Source: Bryobacteraceae bacterium (lineage in GTDB: Bacteria > Acidobacteriota > Terriglobia > Bryobacterales > Bryobacteraceae). From it: DNA of 52,899 nucleotides. Under the pieces are notes generated by a model. That model was given only the letters and a program-made list of their open reading frames with translations, searched no databases and was not told the origin of the DNA. This document shows positions 37,045 through 45,338 of the stretch, piece by piece. How positions within the stretch are numbered: position 1 is the first letter of the stretch; every line of letters starts with the position of its first letter. The DNA lies in contig CANGYQ010000024.1 in NCBI GenBank assembly GCA_947458745.1, forward strand, positions 1 to 52,899, given 5' to 3'. Both the position numbers and the translations under genes were made by a program.

Positions 37045-37446
37045 CTACGCCACGGGCCACAAGCCCCGGCGGCGCAGATCAGGCAGGATGTGATTGACGA
37101 GGCTCGGCGCCAGCTGAGCCTCGTTGTCATTGGGCCCCCACCAGACCAGTTCCGCGATCTCCCCTTGCGCAGCTGGCACTCCCGCCAACTCACCCGTGTA
37201 GAGTTCGATGTGCACCCGCGCGTCTTCCCCGGCGGCGCGGTCTGAGTATTCACCGAACGGCTCCGCTTCCACCAGCGAAACGCCGAGCTCTTCCCTCACC
37301 TCGCGTTCCAGGCAGTGCCGCCCCGTCTCGCCCGCTTCCGGCTTCCCACCAGGAAGAATCAGCAAGGCCGTGCCCTGTCGTTTGCGGCACAGCAAAATGC
37401 GTCCTTCACGCCACACCAGCAGGCCGATCTTGCGGATCACCTTCAT
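37045..37446 (-). CDS. NUDIX hydrolase
   Basis: The 133-residue protein carries a complete Nudix box, G-x5-E-x7-R-E-V-R-E-E-L-G-V near residues 33-55. It would hydrolyse a nucleoside diphosphate linked to another group; the substrate cannot be read. ATG 37446 overlaps the stop of the U32 gene as ATGA, so translation is coupled and the longer upstream frame is not used. MutT/8-oxo-dGTP activity is possible but not specific. Confidence 0.9.
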   Translation of the reverse strand: MKVIRKIGLLVWREGRILLCRKRQGTALLILPGGKPEAGETGRHCLEREVREELGVSLVEAEPFGEYSDRAAGEDARVHIELYTGELAGVPAAQGEIAELVWWGPNDNEAQLAPSLVNHILPDLRRRGLWPVA

Positions 37447-39974
37447 TGCAGAATGGGCAGCGTGAGATAGTCCTTGGGCACGAAGTAGCTGCCTTCCGTC
37501 ACACCCTCCGGGGCAATGTCCCGCAGCGCCTCCACCAACTGCGCTGCGGACCATTGGCCCGAAAGGGCGGTCCGGAACGCCTCCGTCACGGCTGCCACCT
37601 GGGCTTCCGTCTCATGCACAAACTCCAAACGAAAATCGGTGATACCGGCCTGCCGCCACTGATGCAGGTAGGCGGCGGCCTGCTGTGCCTCGGCACCAAA
37701 GACCGTATTGCGGCAGCCAACGTCCGCCATCACCGGATGCACGCGGCCCGTGGGATCCTGCACGGCCACCCGGTGGTGCTCACAGGGACGGCCACAATCT
37801 TTGTAGGAGGTGCCGCTTGAGAGGAAGCGGCAGAAGACGCAGTGCTCCGTGTGGAACACCGGCAAGTGCTGATACACCACGGCCTCGACGCGCGATGCAC
37901 CCACCGCCTTGGCCAGCGCCGTCACCTGCGCGGCATTGAGATCGTAAGCCGGCGTCAGCCGGGCGAGGCCCAGATCCAGCAGAGCCTGGGCGGAAAGCGT
38001 ATTGGCCGCATTCAAGCTGAAGTCACCGGTCAGCGGATGCGCGGCGCGTTCCCGCAAGGCATCCAGCAACCCGGCAGCGCGGATCAACAGCGGACAATCA
38101 AGCCTGAGTAGAAACTCGCCAATCTTCTCTTCGCCAGGCTTCAGCACCCGCGGGCTGGCCACGCGGACTGCAATGCCAGAGGCCTTGACGCGTTCCAGCG
38201 AGGGCCACAGGCCATAGAGATCGAGATAGTCCAGCGTAATGCTGTCGGGCTGTGCAGAAAGCGCCGCGTTCAACTGCTCCGGTGTGCGGACCAGCAGATG
38301 CAGGCGCGGGGTCACCACAGCCTCCGCGGTTGGCACCACGCGTGCGGGACGGAGCTGCGACAAAAGACGCGGGTCCGCCAGATCCACCTCGGGCGATGCG
38401 GCCGGCGGCATCGCCTGCCGTGCTTGCAACAGCTCCACCGCTTCACGCCGCAATTGATTCAGGACCGATACCGGCACAAACGGCCGGCCGGACAACTGCA
38501 CCGTGACCTGGCCCAATTCATAAGGCGTGGGACCAAGCCGCCCGAACTGCTCCCGCAACTGCGCTTCGGTCAAAACACTGCGTTCCGCTTCGCCCAAGGG
38601 AGCGGGGGTGGCGACGGTCACGGAAACCTCGGGCTTGCTTGCGAGCGTCCAGCGGGTGCGCAAAGGCCGACCAACTGACGCCTCGATCGCGATATCCACC
38701 AGCTGGCGTTGCACCGGCGCGGGAGGAGCAACAAACTCACTGACCAGCTTGTCCAGCGCTGGGTCATTGGTGCGCCAAACTACATCGCCCATTTGGATGC
38801 GGCTGAAATCCACGGCTCCATTGCCAAAGCGCAGTTCCAGGCGGCCGTCACGCAAGGTCCGTACTTCGTAGACCCGCCCGCCTTCTTCGCGCTCCTGCGG
38901 GCTGCGCCAATCGGCGGCATCAAACACCAGGCCATCGCCCGGCTTCAAGGGAGCGATGCGGTGGGCTTCGGAAGGCGCCACCACCAGATGCTCCTCCCCC
39001 ACGTGCACCACGCTCGCGATCCGCACACCGCGATGCCGGGGCGCGCGGCCCTCCACCACCGCTTGGTGATTGGTGCCCGTCAGGAAGAATGGCCCCAGGC
39101 CACGTGAATAGACCTGTTCCAGCTGCAACTCCTTCTCCGCTGAGACTTCCAGCGGACGGCCCAACCACGCTTGATCGACGGCCTCCCGATAGGCCCGTGT
39201 CGTCAACGCGACATAGTCTACGTCCTTGTAGCGCCCTTCGATCTTCAGCGCTGAGACACCAGCCGCCATAATCTGGGGCACTTGCGGCAACGTGTAAAGA
39301 TCACCCGGCGACAGCAGGTACCGCGCATCATCCAGCGGCTTCGTCTGGCCATCGACGATCAACTCATAAGGCAACCGGCAAGCCTGCGCGCACTGCCCGC
39401 GATTGGCGCTCCGGCCACCCCACGCCTCCGACGACAAGCACTGGCCGGAATAGGCCACGCACAAGGCACCGTGCACGAAGATCTCCAGTTCCGCGCCGGT
39501 GCGCTCATAGATCTGGCGGATCTCATCGAGCGCTAGCTCCCGCGCCAGAGTGACTCGCTTCGCTCCATGACGCACGGCCAGCAACGCCCCATCGGCACTG
39601 GTGATGCTCATCTGCGTGCTGGCGTGGATCTCAAGATCCGGTGCATACTCATGGACAAAGCGCATGACGCCCAAGTCCTGGACGATCACCGCGTCTGCTC
39701 CGGCATGGGCGATGGCTTTCAGTGCACGCGCGGCCAGCTCCAGTTCATGCTCAAACACCAGAGTGTTGAACGTGACAAAGCCCTTCACTCCGCGCCGGTG
39801 AAGCGTGGTGAACACCTCCGGCAGTTCCGCCAGTTCAAAGCCAACTTTGGCACGTGCCGTGAACTGCTTCAGGCCAAAGTAGACCGAATCCGCGCCCGCC
39901 TCCACCGCGGCATGCAACTGCGGCCAATAACCGGCCGGACTCATGATCTCCGGCTTGCGCGGTGGGTGGGGCAT
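37443..39974 (-). CDS. U32 family peptidase-like protein (RlhA/TrhP group, long form)
   Basis: The 843-residue protein starts with the U32 barrel (E-I-M-S-P-A-G near 10). The conserved cysteine region S-G-Q-C-L-S-S-E, then G-Q-C-A-Q-A-C-R-L-P-Y, is near 180-205. A DUF3656-like middle part follows, then a second U32-like unit with its own cysteine set (H-C-V-F-C-R-F and D-C-G-R-P-C-E near 710-735). E. coli homologues RlhA and TrhP hydroxylate rRNA or tRNA bases and are not proteases, so an RNA-modifying role is more likely than the family name suggests. ATG 39974 is preferred over a GTG two codons earlier. It is coupled to the NUDIX gene. Confidence 0.88.
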   Translation of the reverse strand: MPHPPRKPEIMSPAGYWPQLHAAVEAGADSVYFGLKQFTARAKVGFELAELPEVFTTLHRRGVKGFVTFNTLVFEHELELAARALKAIAHAGADAVIVQDLGVMRFVHEYAPDLEIHASTQMSITSADGALLAVRHGAKRVTLARELALDEIRQIYERTGAELEIFVHGALCVAYSGQCLSSEAWGGRSANRGQCAQACRLPYELIVDGQTKPLDDARYLLSPGDLYTLPQVPQIMAAGVSALKIEGRYKDVDYVALTTRAYREAVDQAWLGRPLEVSAEKELQLEQVYSRGLGPFFLTGTNHQAVVEGRAPRHRGVRIASVVHVGEEHLVVAPSEAHRIAPLKPGDGLVFDAADWRSPQEREEGGRVYEVRTLRDGRLELRFGNGAVDFSRIQMGDVVWRTNDPALDKLVSEFVAPPAPVQRQLVDIAIEASVGRPLRTRWTLASKPEVSVTVATPAPLGEAERSVLTEAQLREQFGRLGPTPYELGQVTVQLSGRPFVPVSVLNQLRREAVELLQARQAMPPAASPEVDLADPRLLSQLRPARVVPTAEAVVTPRLHLLVRTPEQLNAALSAQPDSITLDYLDLYGLWPSLERVKASGIAVRVASPRVLKPGEEKIGEFLLRLDCPLLIRAAGLLDALRERAAHPLTGDFSLNAANTLSAQALLDLGLARLTPAYDLNAAQVTALAKAVGASRVEAVVYQHLPVFHTEHCVFCRFLSSGTSYKDCGRPCEHHRVAVQDPTGRVHPVMADVGCRNTVFGAEAQQAAAYLHQWRQAGITDFRLEFVHETEAQVAAVTEAFRTALSGQWSAAQLVEALRDIAPEGVTEGSYFVPKDYLTLPILQ

Positions 39975-40071
39975 CGTCACTCTTCAGGTTAGCGTCGATC
40001 CTGCTTGGGTGGGCACATCGCCCCCAATGTCACAATAGGAGCGTTTGGCTTAGTGAGCAAAGCATTCACCA

Positions 40072-41340
40072 ATGACCATCCCCCCATCAGTAGACGCGAT
40101 CCTCCAGCGGCTGGGTTCCCTGCCCTACCCCCATGCGCTACTGGTGAGCGAGATCCGGCGCGTACTCGAACTGGTGCGGCGCGACGAATTGCCGCTGGCT
40201 GACATCGACAGCCGCGTGTTGGCTGGGCTGAGGCGATGGCAGCAACCGTCGCTGAAGCGAGTAATCAACGCGACGGGCGTGGTGCTGCATACCAACCTGG
40301 GGCGCGCGCCGCTGGCAGCGCTGGGTCAGGTGGAGGGCTACTCGAACCTCGAATACGATCTGGCCAGTGGCAAGCGCGGCAAGCGTGATGCCCACACCGC
40401 CCCACTGCTTGAAAAACTGCTGGGTGTACCGGCCATCGCGGTGAACAACAACGCGGCGGCGGTTTACCTGGTGCTGCATGAACTGGCGGCGGGCCACGAG
40501 GTAATCGTTTCGCGCGGCGAACTGATTGAGATCGGCGACGGCTTCCGCATTCCGGACATCATGCAACGCTCCGGGGCGATTTTGCGCGAAGTCGGAGCGA
40601 CCAACAAGACCTCGATCGAAGATTACGCGCAGGCCATCAACGACCGAACGCGTCTGATCATGCGGGTGCATCCGTCCAACTTTAAGGTCACCGGCTTCAC
40701 GGCCAAGCCGACACTGGAAGAACTAACGAAGCTAGGGCGCGAGCGACGCATTCCCGTGTATGAGGATCTGGGCAGCGGCTGCCTGGTGGATTTGCGGCCC
40801 TATGGAATCGACGAGCCGCAGGTGAAGCACAGCTTGGATGCGGGTGTTGATGTAGTGAGCTTTTCCTGCGACAAGCTGCTAGGCGGCCCGCAGACCGGCC
40901 TGATTGCGGGAGACGCCGCCCTCGTGCCCCGCATCCGACGCAACCCGATGTACCGCGCCTTCCGCTGCGACAAACTGATCGTGGCGGCACTGGAAGCGAC
41001 GCTGCGAAAGCTGCTGCTGGAGCAGTTCGACCAGCTGCCCGCCCTCTGGATGATCCGGCGCAGTGCCGCCGAGATCCAGGCGCGGGCCGAGGACATGGTA
41101 GTGGGGTTGGACGCTGAACTGGTGGCCGGAGAGAGCGTCATCGGCGGAGGGGCCACGCCGGAACAACGCATTCCAACCTGGCTGATCGCCCTGAACGGCG
41201 ATGCCGTGCAATGGGAACGGCGTCTGCGCGCCCATCATCCGCCCATCATTGCCCGCATCGAGAAAGATCGTCTGCTGATTGATCTCCGCACGGTGTTTCC
41301 GGAAGACGAAGCCGCCCTGCGGCAGACACTGCTGGATTAG
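40072..41340 (+). CDS. selA: L-seryl-tRNA(Sec) selenium transferase
   Basis: The 422-residue PLP enzyme converts seryl-tRNA(Sec) to selenocysteyl-tRNA(Sec) with selenophosphate. The N-terminal domain has the usual I-N-A-T-G-V-V-L-H-T-N-L-G-R-A-P block near 64-79. N-N-N-A-A-A-V near 124 and G-E-L-I-E-I-G-D-G near 146 are also typical. PLP lysine K268 lies in C-D-K-L-L-G-G-P-Q-T-G. Length is a little below E. coli SelA (463). No selB, selD or tRNA-Sec gene is in the window, so those would have to lie elsewhere. The stop is followed directly, in the same frame, by a 40-codon remnant of a different gene. Confidence 0.93.
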   Translation: MTIPPSVDAILQRLGSLPYPHALLVSEIRRVLELVRRDELPLADIDSRVLAGLRRWQQPSLKRVINATGVVLHTNLGRAPLAALGQVEGYSNLEYDLASGKRGKRDAHTAPLLEKLLGVPAIAVNNNAAAVYLVLHELAAGHEVIVSRGELIEIGDGFRIPDIMQRSGAILREVGATNKTSIEDYAQAINDRTRLIMRVHPSNFKVTGFTAKPTLEELTKLGRERRIPVYEDLGSGCLVDLRPYGIDEPQVKHSLDAGVDVVSFSCDKLLGGPQTGLIAGDAALVPRIRRNPMYRAFRCDKLIVAALEATLRKLLLEQFDQLPALWMIRRSAAEIQARAEDMVVGLDAELVAGESVIGGGATPEQRIPTWLIALNGDAVQWERRLRAHHPPIIARIEKDRLLIDLRTVFPEDEAALRQTLLD

Positions 41341-41463
41341 CGGGCATTTCGCCCGGTTTCGGGGGAACAGGCTCAACTGACGGTTGAGCGCGACGCGGCG
41401 GGAAAGGCCACGTCGGTGAAGCTGCTACAAGGCCCGGTGGAACTGCGCGGTCCCCGCAAGTAA
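41341..41463 (+). pseudogene. 3' remnant of an unrelated gene behind selA
   Basis: Directly after the selA stop, in the same frame, 40 sense codons run to TAA at 41461-41463. They read like the C-terminus of a real protein, with Q-L-T-V-E-R-D-A-A-G-K-A-T-S-V-K and then G-P-V-E-L-R-G-P-R-K. This pattern of R-D-x-x-G-K-x-T-x-(L/V) is common at the end of the C-terminal domain of acidobacterial serine hydrolases (DUF3471-like). There is no start codon or body for such a gene, so it is probably what a deletion left. It lies antisense to the last part of the PrmA-like gene. Confidence 0.5.
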
Positions 41464-42224
41464 GGCCGACCTCGATCGGCGCGGCGATAGACGAGCGCCC
41501 GCCAGCCGTCCAGGTCCAGCGTGTCGACCACCGGCAGGGCCACACGCGGCTGCTCCGTGGTCTTGAAGCCACCGGCGATCAGGTAGCCACCGGGCTTCAG
41601 CACACGCACCAGATCATCCGCCAGATTGGTGACCATGGTGGCGTTGATGTTGGCGGCGATCAGATCAAAGGCTGCGTCAGGCATGCTGCGGGCCGAGCCC
41701 GTGAAGGCGGGCTCACCCGTATTGGCGGCGGCGATGACGGTGGACGGATGATCGATATCACAGCCAACGATGGCGCCCGCGCCCAGCTTGCGGGCCGCGA
41801 TGGACAGAATGCCAGAGCCGATGCCGACATCGAAGAACCGGTCTCCGGGCTTCAAGTAACGGTCCATGGCCGACAGGCAAAGCTGAGTGGCCGCATGGAA
41901 GCCGGTGCCGCAGGCCTGGCCGCGCAGATAATCAATCCGCAGGCGTCCGGCGGGCGTGGGGGCATCCAGCCACGGCGGAGCCAGCCATATCCGCTCGCCT
42001 AACTCCACCGGCACCCACGGCTGCTCACTGACACTTTGCCAGTCCACCGTTTCATCCACCGGCTCCGCGCCGGGCTGCGGGTCGTAGTAGTACACCAACA
42101 AGCGCACCCGGCCATCGGGCAGATCCTGCTCCTCCACTGAAAACGCACCCGCCCCGTAGCGTGGCGTCAGCAGTAGTTCCGCCTCCGACCCGCGGCATTC
42201 GATCACTTCACGATAGATGGCCAT
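41373..42224 (-). CDS. prmA: PrmA-like SAM-dependent methyltransferase
   Basis: The 283-residue product has the ribosomal protein L11 methyltransferase pattern. A divergent N-terminal domain of about 100 residues is followed by G-T-G-F-H near 108 (equivalent to the substrate-loop motif), F-D-V-G-I-G-S-G-I-L-S-I-A near 135, C-D-I-D, and the A-A-N-I-N-A motif near 190. PrmA trimethylates L11, but related enzymes act on other proteins. The last 35 residues (from R-R-A-D-R-G-R to the stop) are rich in Arg, Pro and Ser, and are encoded antisense to the plus-strand remnant. They are probably not native sequence. ATG 42224 is preferred over the TTG one codon upstream. Confidence 0.82.
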   Translation of the reverse strand: MAIYREVIECRGSEAELLLTPRYGAGAFSVEEQDLPDGRVRLLVYYYDPQPGAEPVDETVDWQSVSEQPWVPVELGERIWLAPPWLDAPTPAGRLRIDYLRGQACGTGFHAATQLCLSAMDRYLKPGDRFFDVGIGSGILSIAARKLGAGAIVGCDIDHPSTVIAAANTGEPAFTGSARSMPDAAFDLIAANINATMVTNLADDLVRVLKPGGYLIAGGFKTTEQPRVALPVVDTLDLDGWRALVYRRADRGRPYLRGPRSSTGPCSSFTDVAFPAASRSTVS

Positions 42225-42246
42225 CAAGCTTTAGGTTAGCGTTTAG

Positions 42247-42333
42247 CCCTGGACGCGCTTTTCTGTTAACCCTGGACGCGCTTTTCTGTTAATCCTGGAC
42301 GCGCTTTTCTGTTAACCCTGGACGCGCTTTTCT
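42247..42333. repeat. 23-bp tandem repeat, four copies
   Basis: Three 23-bp units (42247-42269, 42270-42292, 42293-42315) and an 18-bp partial fourth (42316-42333) share the core CCTGGACGCGCTTTTCT followed by GTTAA. Only the first base of unit 3 differs. On the minus strand the fourth copy encodes the last residues of the acyl-CoA synthetase (E-K-R-V-Q-G) and the stop falls in unit 3, so the gene's 3' end has been copied downstream three times. Confidence 0.95.
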
Positions 42334-43883
42334 AGGCCCACCCAGAACTTCTCTTTCAGGACCATCTTGCGGATCTTGCCGGTGCCCGTCTTGGGCAACT
42401 GCTCTTCACTAAACTCAACGCGCCGCGGCATCTTGTAGCGGCCCAGGCGCGTGCCCAGGTACTCGAGCAGCACCTCTTCGCTCAACGCTTCTCCCGGCTT
42501 CAAGACCACTATCGCCACCGGCACTTCGCCCCACTTGGGGTCCGGCGCGGGAACGACGGCGCATTCAAAGACGGCCGGGTGCGAGAAGATGGCTTTCTCC
42601 ACTTCGATGGACGAGATGTTTTCGCCGCCCGAGATGATGATCTCTTTCTTGCGGTCGACGATATGGATGAACCGCTCCTCATCCCAGACAGCCATGTCGC
42701 CGGTGTGGAACCAGCCGCCCGCCATCACCGCCGCGGTCGCTTCCGGTTCCTTGAAGTAGCCTTCCATGACGTGGTCACCGCGCACCACCACTTCGCCGAT
42801 CGCTTCGGAATCGCGCGGTACGTCATTGCCCTCCGGGTCCACCACGCGAATCTCATTGCCGATCAGCGGCCACCCGGCCATCGACTGACGGCGGAAGCGT
42901 TCCTTCTCATCCGTGATCTCCAGGCCCGGTTTGGGCTGAGCGGTGGTGATCGCGGGCGCCGTCTCGGTCAAGCCGTAACCGGCAAAGCTGCGGGCCGACG
43001 GGAAGGCCTTCTCGACGCGCTCAATCAACTCCGGCGAGGCGGCCGCGCCGCCGATCATCACCTTCTTCATGCTGCTGGTGTTGAATTTAGCCAGGTCCGG
43101 GTAGTTGATCAGCGCATTCGCCATCGTCGGCACCAGGCTCATATGGGTGGCGTGGTGCTGGTCAATCATGCTCAACACAAACCCGGGCTCAAACCGCCGG
43201 ACCATCACCTGCTTGACGCCCAGCATCGTGTCCGTTTGCGGCCGTCCCCAGCCGTTGGCGTGGAACATCGGAATCGTGTGCAGATCCACCGCCGATCCCG
43301 GGTCTTCAAACAACGAACTGGCGTCGAGGGCATGCAGATACAGCGTCCGGTGCGACAACGCCACTCCCTTCGGCGTACCGGTGGAGCCAGACGTATAGAA
43401 CAGCTCCGCAATCGAGTTCTCGTCGATGCTCAGGATGTCGGTGCGCTCCGGCGTGCCCGTGGCCAGCAATGCCTCGTATTCGGCATCTAGCGTCACGTAG
43501 CGCTCAATCGCCGGGCAGTTGGCCTTGATCTCCTCGACGAGACCCGCAAAATCCTGCTCATACAGCAGCATCCGCGCGCCGGAATGGTTCAGGATGGCCA
43601 CCAGTTCACTGGCCGACAACCGCACATTCAGCGGCATCACGACGCCACCCGCCATCACCACGCCGTAGTAGCCTTCAATCAATTGGTGGTTGTTGAAGCT
43701 GAGATACGCCACCCGGTCCTGTGCCTGGACGCCCCATTGCCTCAGCGCAGAGGCGAGCCGTTGCGCGCGCTCACCAAACTCGCCATAGGTAAATGTCTTG
43801 TCGCCGCAGACAATACCCACCTTGCGGCTGAACAGGTCCATCGCCCGGTGGAGGCAGCGGATCGGGGTTAAGGGAACAAACAT
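42312..43883 (-). CDS. Long-chain acyl-CoA synthetase (AMP-binding)
   Basis: The 523-residue adenylate-forming enzyme activates a fatty or aryl acid with ATP and CoA. It has the P-loop Y-T-S-G-S-T-G-T-P-K-G near 166-176, the G-Y-G-L-T-E-T-A-P motif near 312, and D-R-K-K-E-I-I-I-S-G-G-E-N near 425. The adenylation lysine is in K-T-G-T-G-K-I near the C-terminus. The pattern fits FadD-like medium/long-chain ligases (fatty-acyl-CoA synthase-like AMP-binding group). ATG 43883 has GAGG 6 nt upstream; the longer frame adds a tail with no similarity. It could feed the fadN-fadA-fadE enzymes 7 kb away. Its C-terminal codons form the first unit of the tandem repeat. Confidence 0.92.
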   Translation of the reverse strand: MFVPLTPIRCLHRAMDLFSRKVGIVCGDKTFTYGEFGERAQRLASALRQWGVQAQDRVAYLSFNNHQLIEGYYGVVMAGGVVMPLNVRLSASELVAILNHSGARMLLYEQDFAGLVEEIKANCPAIERYVTLDAEYEALLATGTPERTDILSIDENSIAELFYTSGSTGTPKGVALSHRTLYLHALDASSLFEDPGSAVDLHTIPMFHANGWGRPQTDTMLGVKQVMVRRFEPGFVLSMIDQHHATHMSLVPTMANALINYPDLAKFNTSSMKKVMIGGAAASPELIERVEKAFPSARSFAGYGLTETAPAITTAQPKPGLEITDEKERFRRQSMAGWPLIGNEIRVVDPEGNDVPRDSEAIGEVVVRGDHVMEGYFKEPEATAAVMAGGWFHTGDMAVWDEERFIHIVDRKKEIIISGGENISSIEVEKAIFSHPAVFECAVVPAPDPKWGEVPVAIVVLKPGEALSEEVLLEYLGTRLGRYKMPRRVEFSEEQLPKTGTGKIRKMVLKEKFWVGLEKRVQG

Positions 43884-44025
43884 AGTGACCTCAAAAAACA
43901 ACATGGCGGACCCGAAAGCCCGATGAGCAACCAGCATATCTCGACTCTGCGGTCCAGGTTAAGCGCCCGCACCCTGATCCACGCCTCCCCGGGCCACTGA
44001 GCGAGAACCCGTACACTGGAGTCTC

Positions 44026-45078
44026 ATGGCTCCAGCGCTTAGCGTGCGGATCAAGGGTGGGGGCGTGGCGGCGGCCTGTTGCCAAACGTTGCTCACCCAA
44101 GCGAACGTTGCTTTCCGGCGCGAACCGGCACCGCGGCCCAAGGTTCCGGCGGTGATGTTGAGCCCGGCCACGCAGTCGTTGCTGACCGATGTTTTCGGCC
44201 GGCGGGACCTACTGGATGGACTTCACCTGGTCCGGCGGCGGATGGTCACTTGGGGTTCAGGCGATCTGGTGGCGTTGCCGCATTCGGCGGTGGTGGTCTC
44301 GGAAGAAGAGCTACTCCTGCGTCTGGCCGCCGCGACACCGGCCGGTGAGGTGATCGGCGAAGGTGACGGAAGCTCCGATGGGTTAACGGCCACGTGGACC
44401 ATTCAAGCTTCCGGCAGCATGAGCGGCGCTGCGCCGTTGCGGGATTTTGGTTCGCGCCCCGCCACGGCCGCGCAGGTGAAACTGACCGCCGCCGCGGATA
44501 GCCAGGCCTGTTCCATGGAGGCAGTTACCGATGGCTGGTTATTTCTGGTGCCATCCGGCGGCGAGACCGCGTGGCTGCTGGCAGCCGGGGGCCCGGTGGA
44601 GACGTTGCTCAGCCAGAGCCGCCAGATCAGCCCTCAGATCGATCGCGTGATCGCCAACGGCGGCAGCTTTCCATCTCATCCCCGGATCGCGGAGTCCCTG
44701 TGTGCCGCCGGAGATGGAGGCGCACCGGGCTTTCTGGCCTGTGGCTCCGCCGCGATTGCCTTTGATCCACTCTGTGGCGACGGAACGGGCCATGCGGTGC
44801 GGGAAGCGATCCTGGCCTGCGCGATCGCGCGGGCACAGCAATTACAGACGGCGCCCGATGATCTGCTCTGGGAGTACCGCCTGCGCCTGTGGTCCGGCTT
44901 CAAGCGGCACCTGGAGCACTGCCATGAGTTCTACTCCACCGGCGGCTCCAGCGATTGGTGGAAGGCCCAGTGTGCGGCCATTGAAGAAGGGCTGCGCTGG
45001 ATGGCCACCCAACGCTCCCCGATCCCGCTGGGCCGCTACCGGTTAAATGGCTTCTCGCTGGAGCGTTCTGCAACTTAG
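44026..45078 (+). CDS. FAD-dependent oxidoreductase, LodB/halogenase-like
   Basis: The 350-residue flavoprotein has a degenerate N-terminal dinucleotide motif (G-G-G-V-A-A-A at 11-17). The second FAD-contact motif is near 238-255 (C-G-S-A-A-I-A-F-D-P-L-C-G-D-G-T-G), as in tryptophan halogenase-like monooxygenases and LodB, which matures quinone cofactors in LodA-type oxidases. G-D-A in the consensus is G-S-A here. No lodA-like, quinoprotein or flavin reductase gene is adjacent, and the halogenase W-x-W-x-I-P motif is not seen. A role in tailoring a peptide or small molecule is a guess. It stands alone between the acyl-CoA synthetase gene (divergent) and the sulfatase gene (convergent). Confidence 0.7.
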   Translation: MAPALSVRIKGGGVAAACCQTLLTQANVAFRREPAPRPKVPAVMLSPATQSLLTDVFGRRDLLDGLHLVRRRMVTWGSGDLVALPHSAVVVSEEELLLRLAAATPAGEVIGEGDGSSDGLTATWTIQASGSMSGAAPLRDFGSRPATAAQVKLTAAADSQACSMEAVTDGWLFLVPSGGETAWLLAAGGPVETLLSQSRQISPQIDRVIANGGSFPSHPRIAESLCAAGDGGAPGFLACGSAAIAFDPLCGDGTGHAVREAILACAIARAQQLQTAPDDLLWEYRLRLWSGFKRHLEHCHEFYSTGGSSDWWKAQCAAIEEGLRWMATQRSPIPLGRYRLNGFSLERSAT

Positions 45079-45338
45079 CTATAGCTGCTGGTGAAGTGTG
45101 TCAAGTAGATTGTCGATTATCCGGCGCCCGCCGCACTCGGGTGACTTTGCCCAAGATGTCCGCCGCCTCTGCCGTCCAGATGAATGGACAAGGAAATGCA
45201 GGTGCGCCGGCGCCATCGTCCAGCGCTACCTGGGCAAGATCTGCGAGCCCCTTCGGAATCGGGCTAATCTGCAACTCGCAGTGCCGGCTTTGGCCCACAA
45301 GGAACTGCGGGGCGGTCGCGAGGACCTTCGCTGCCCGC

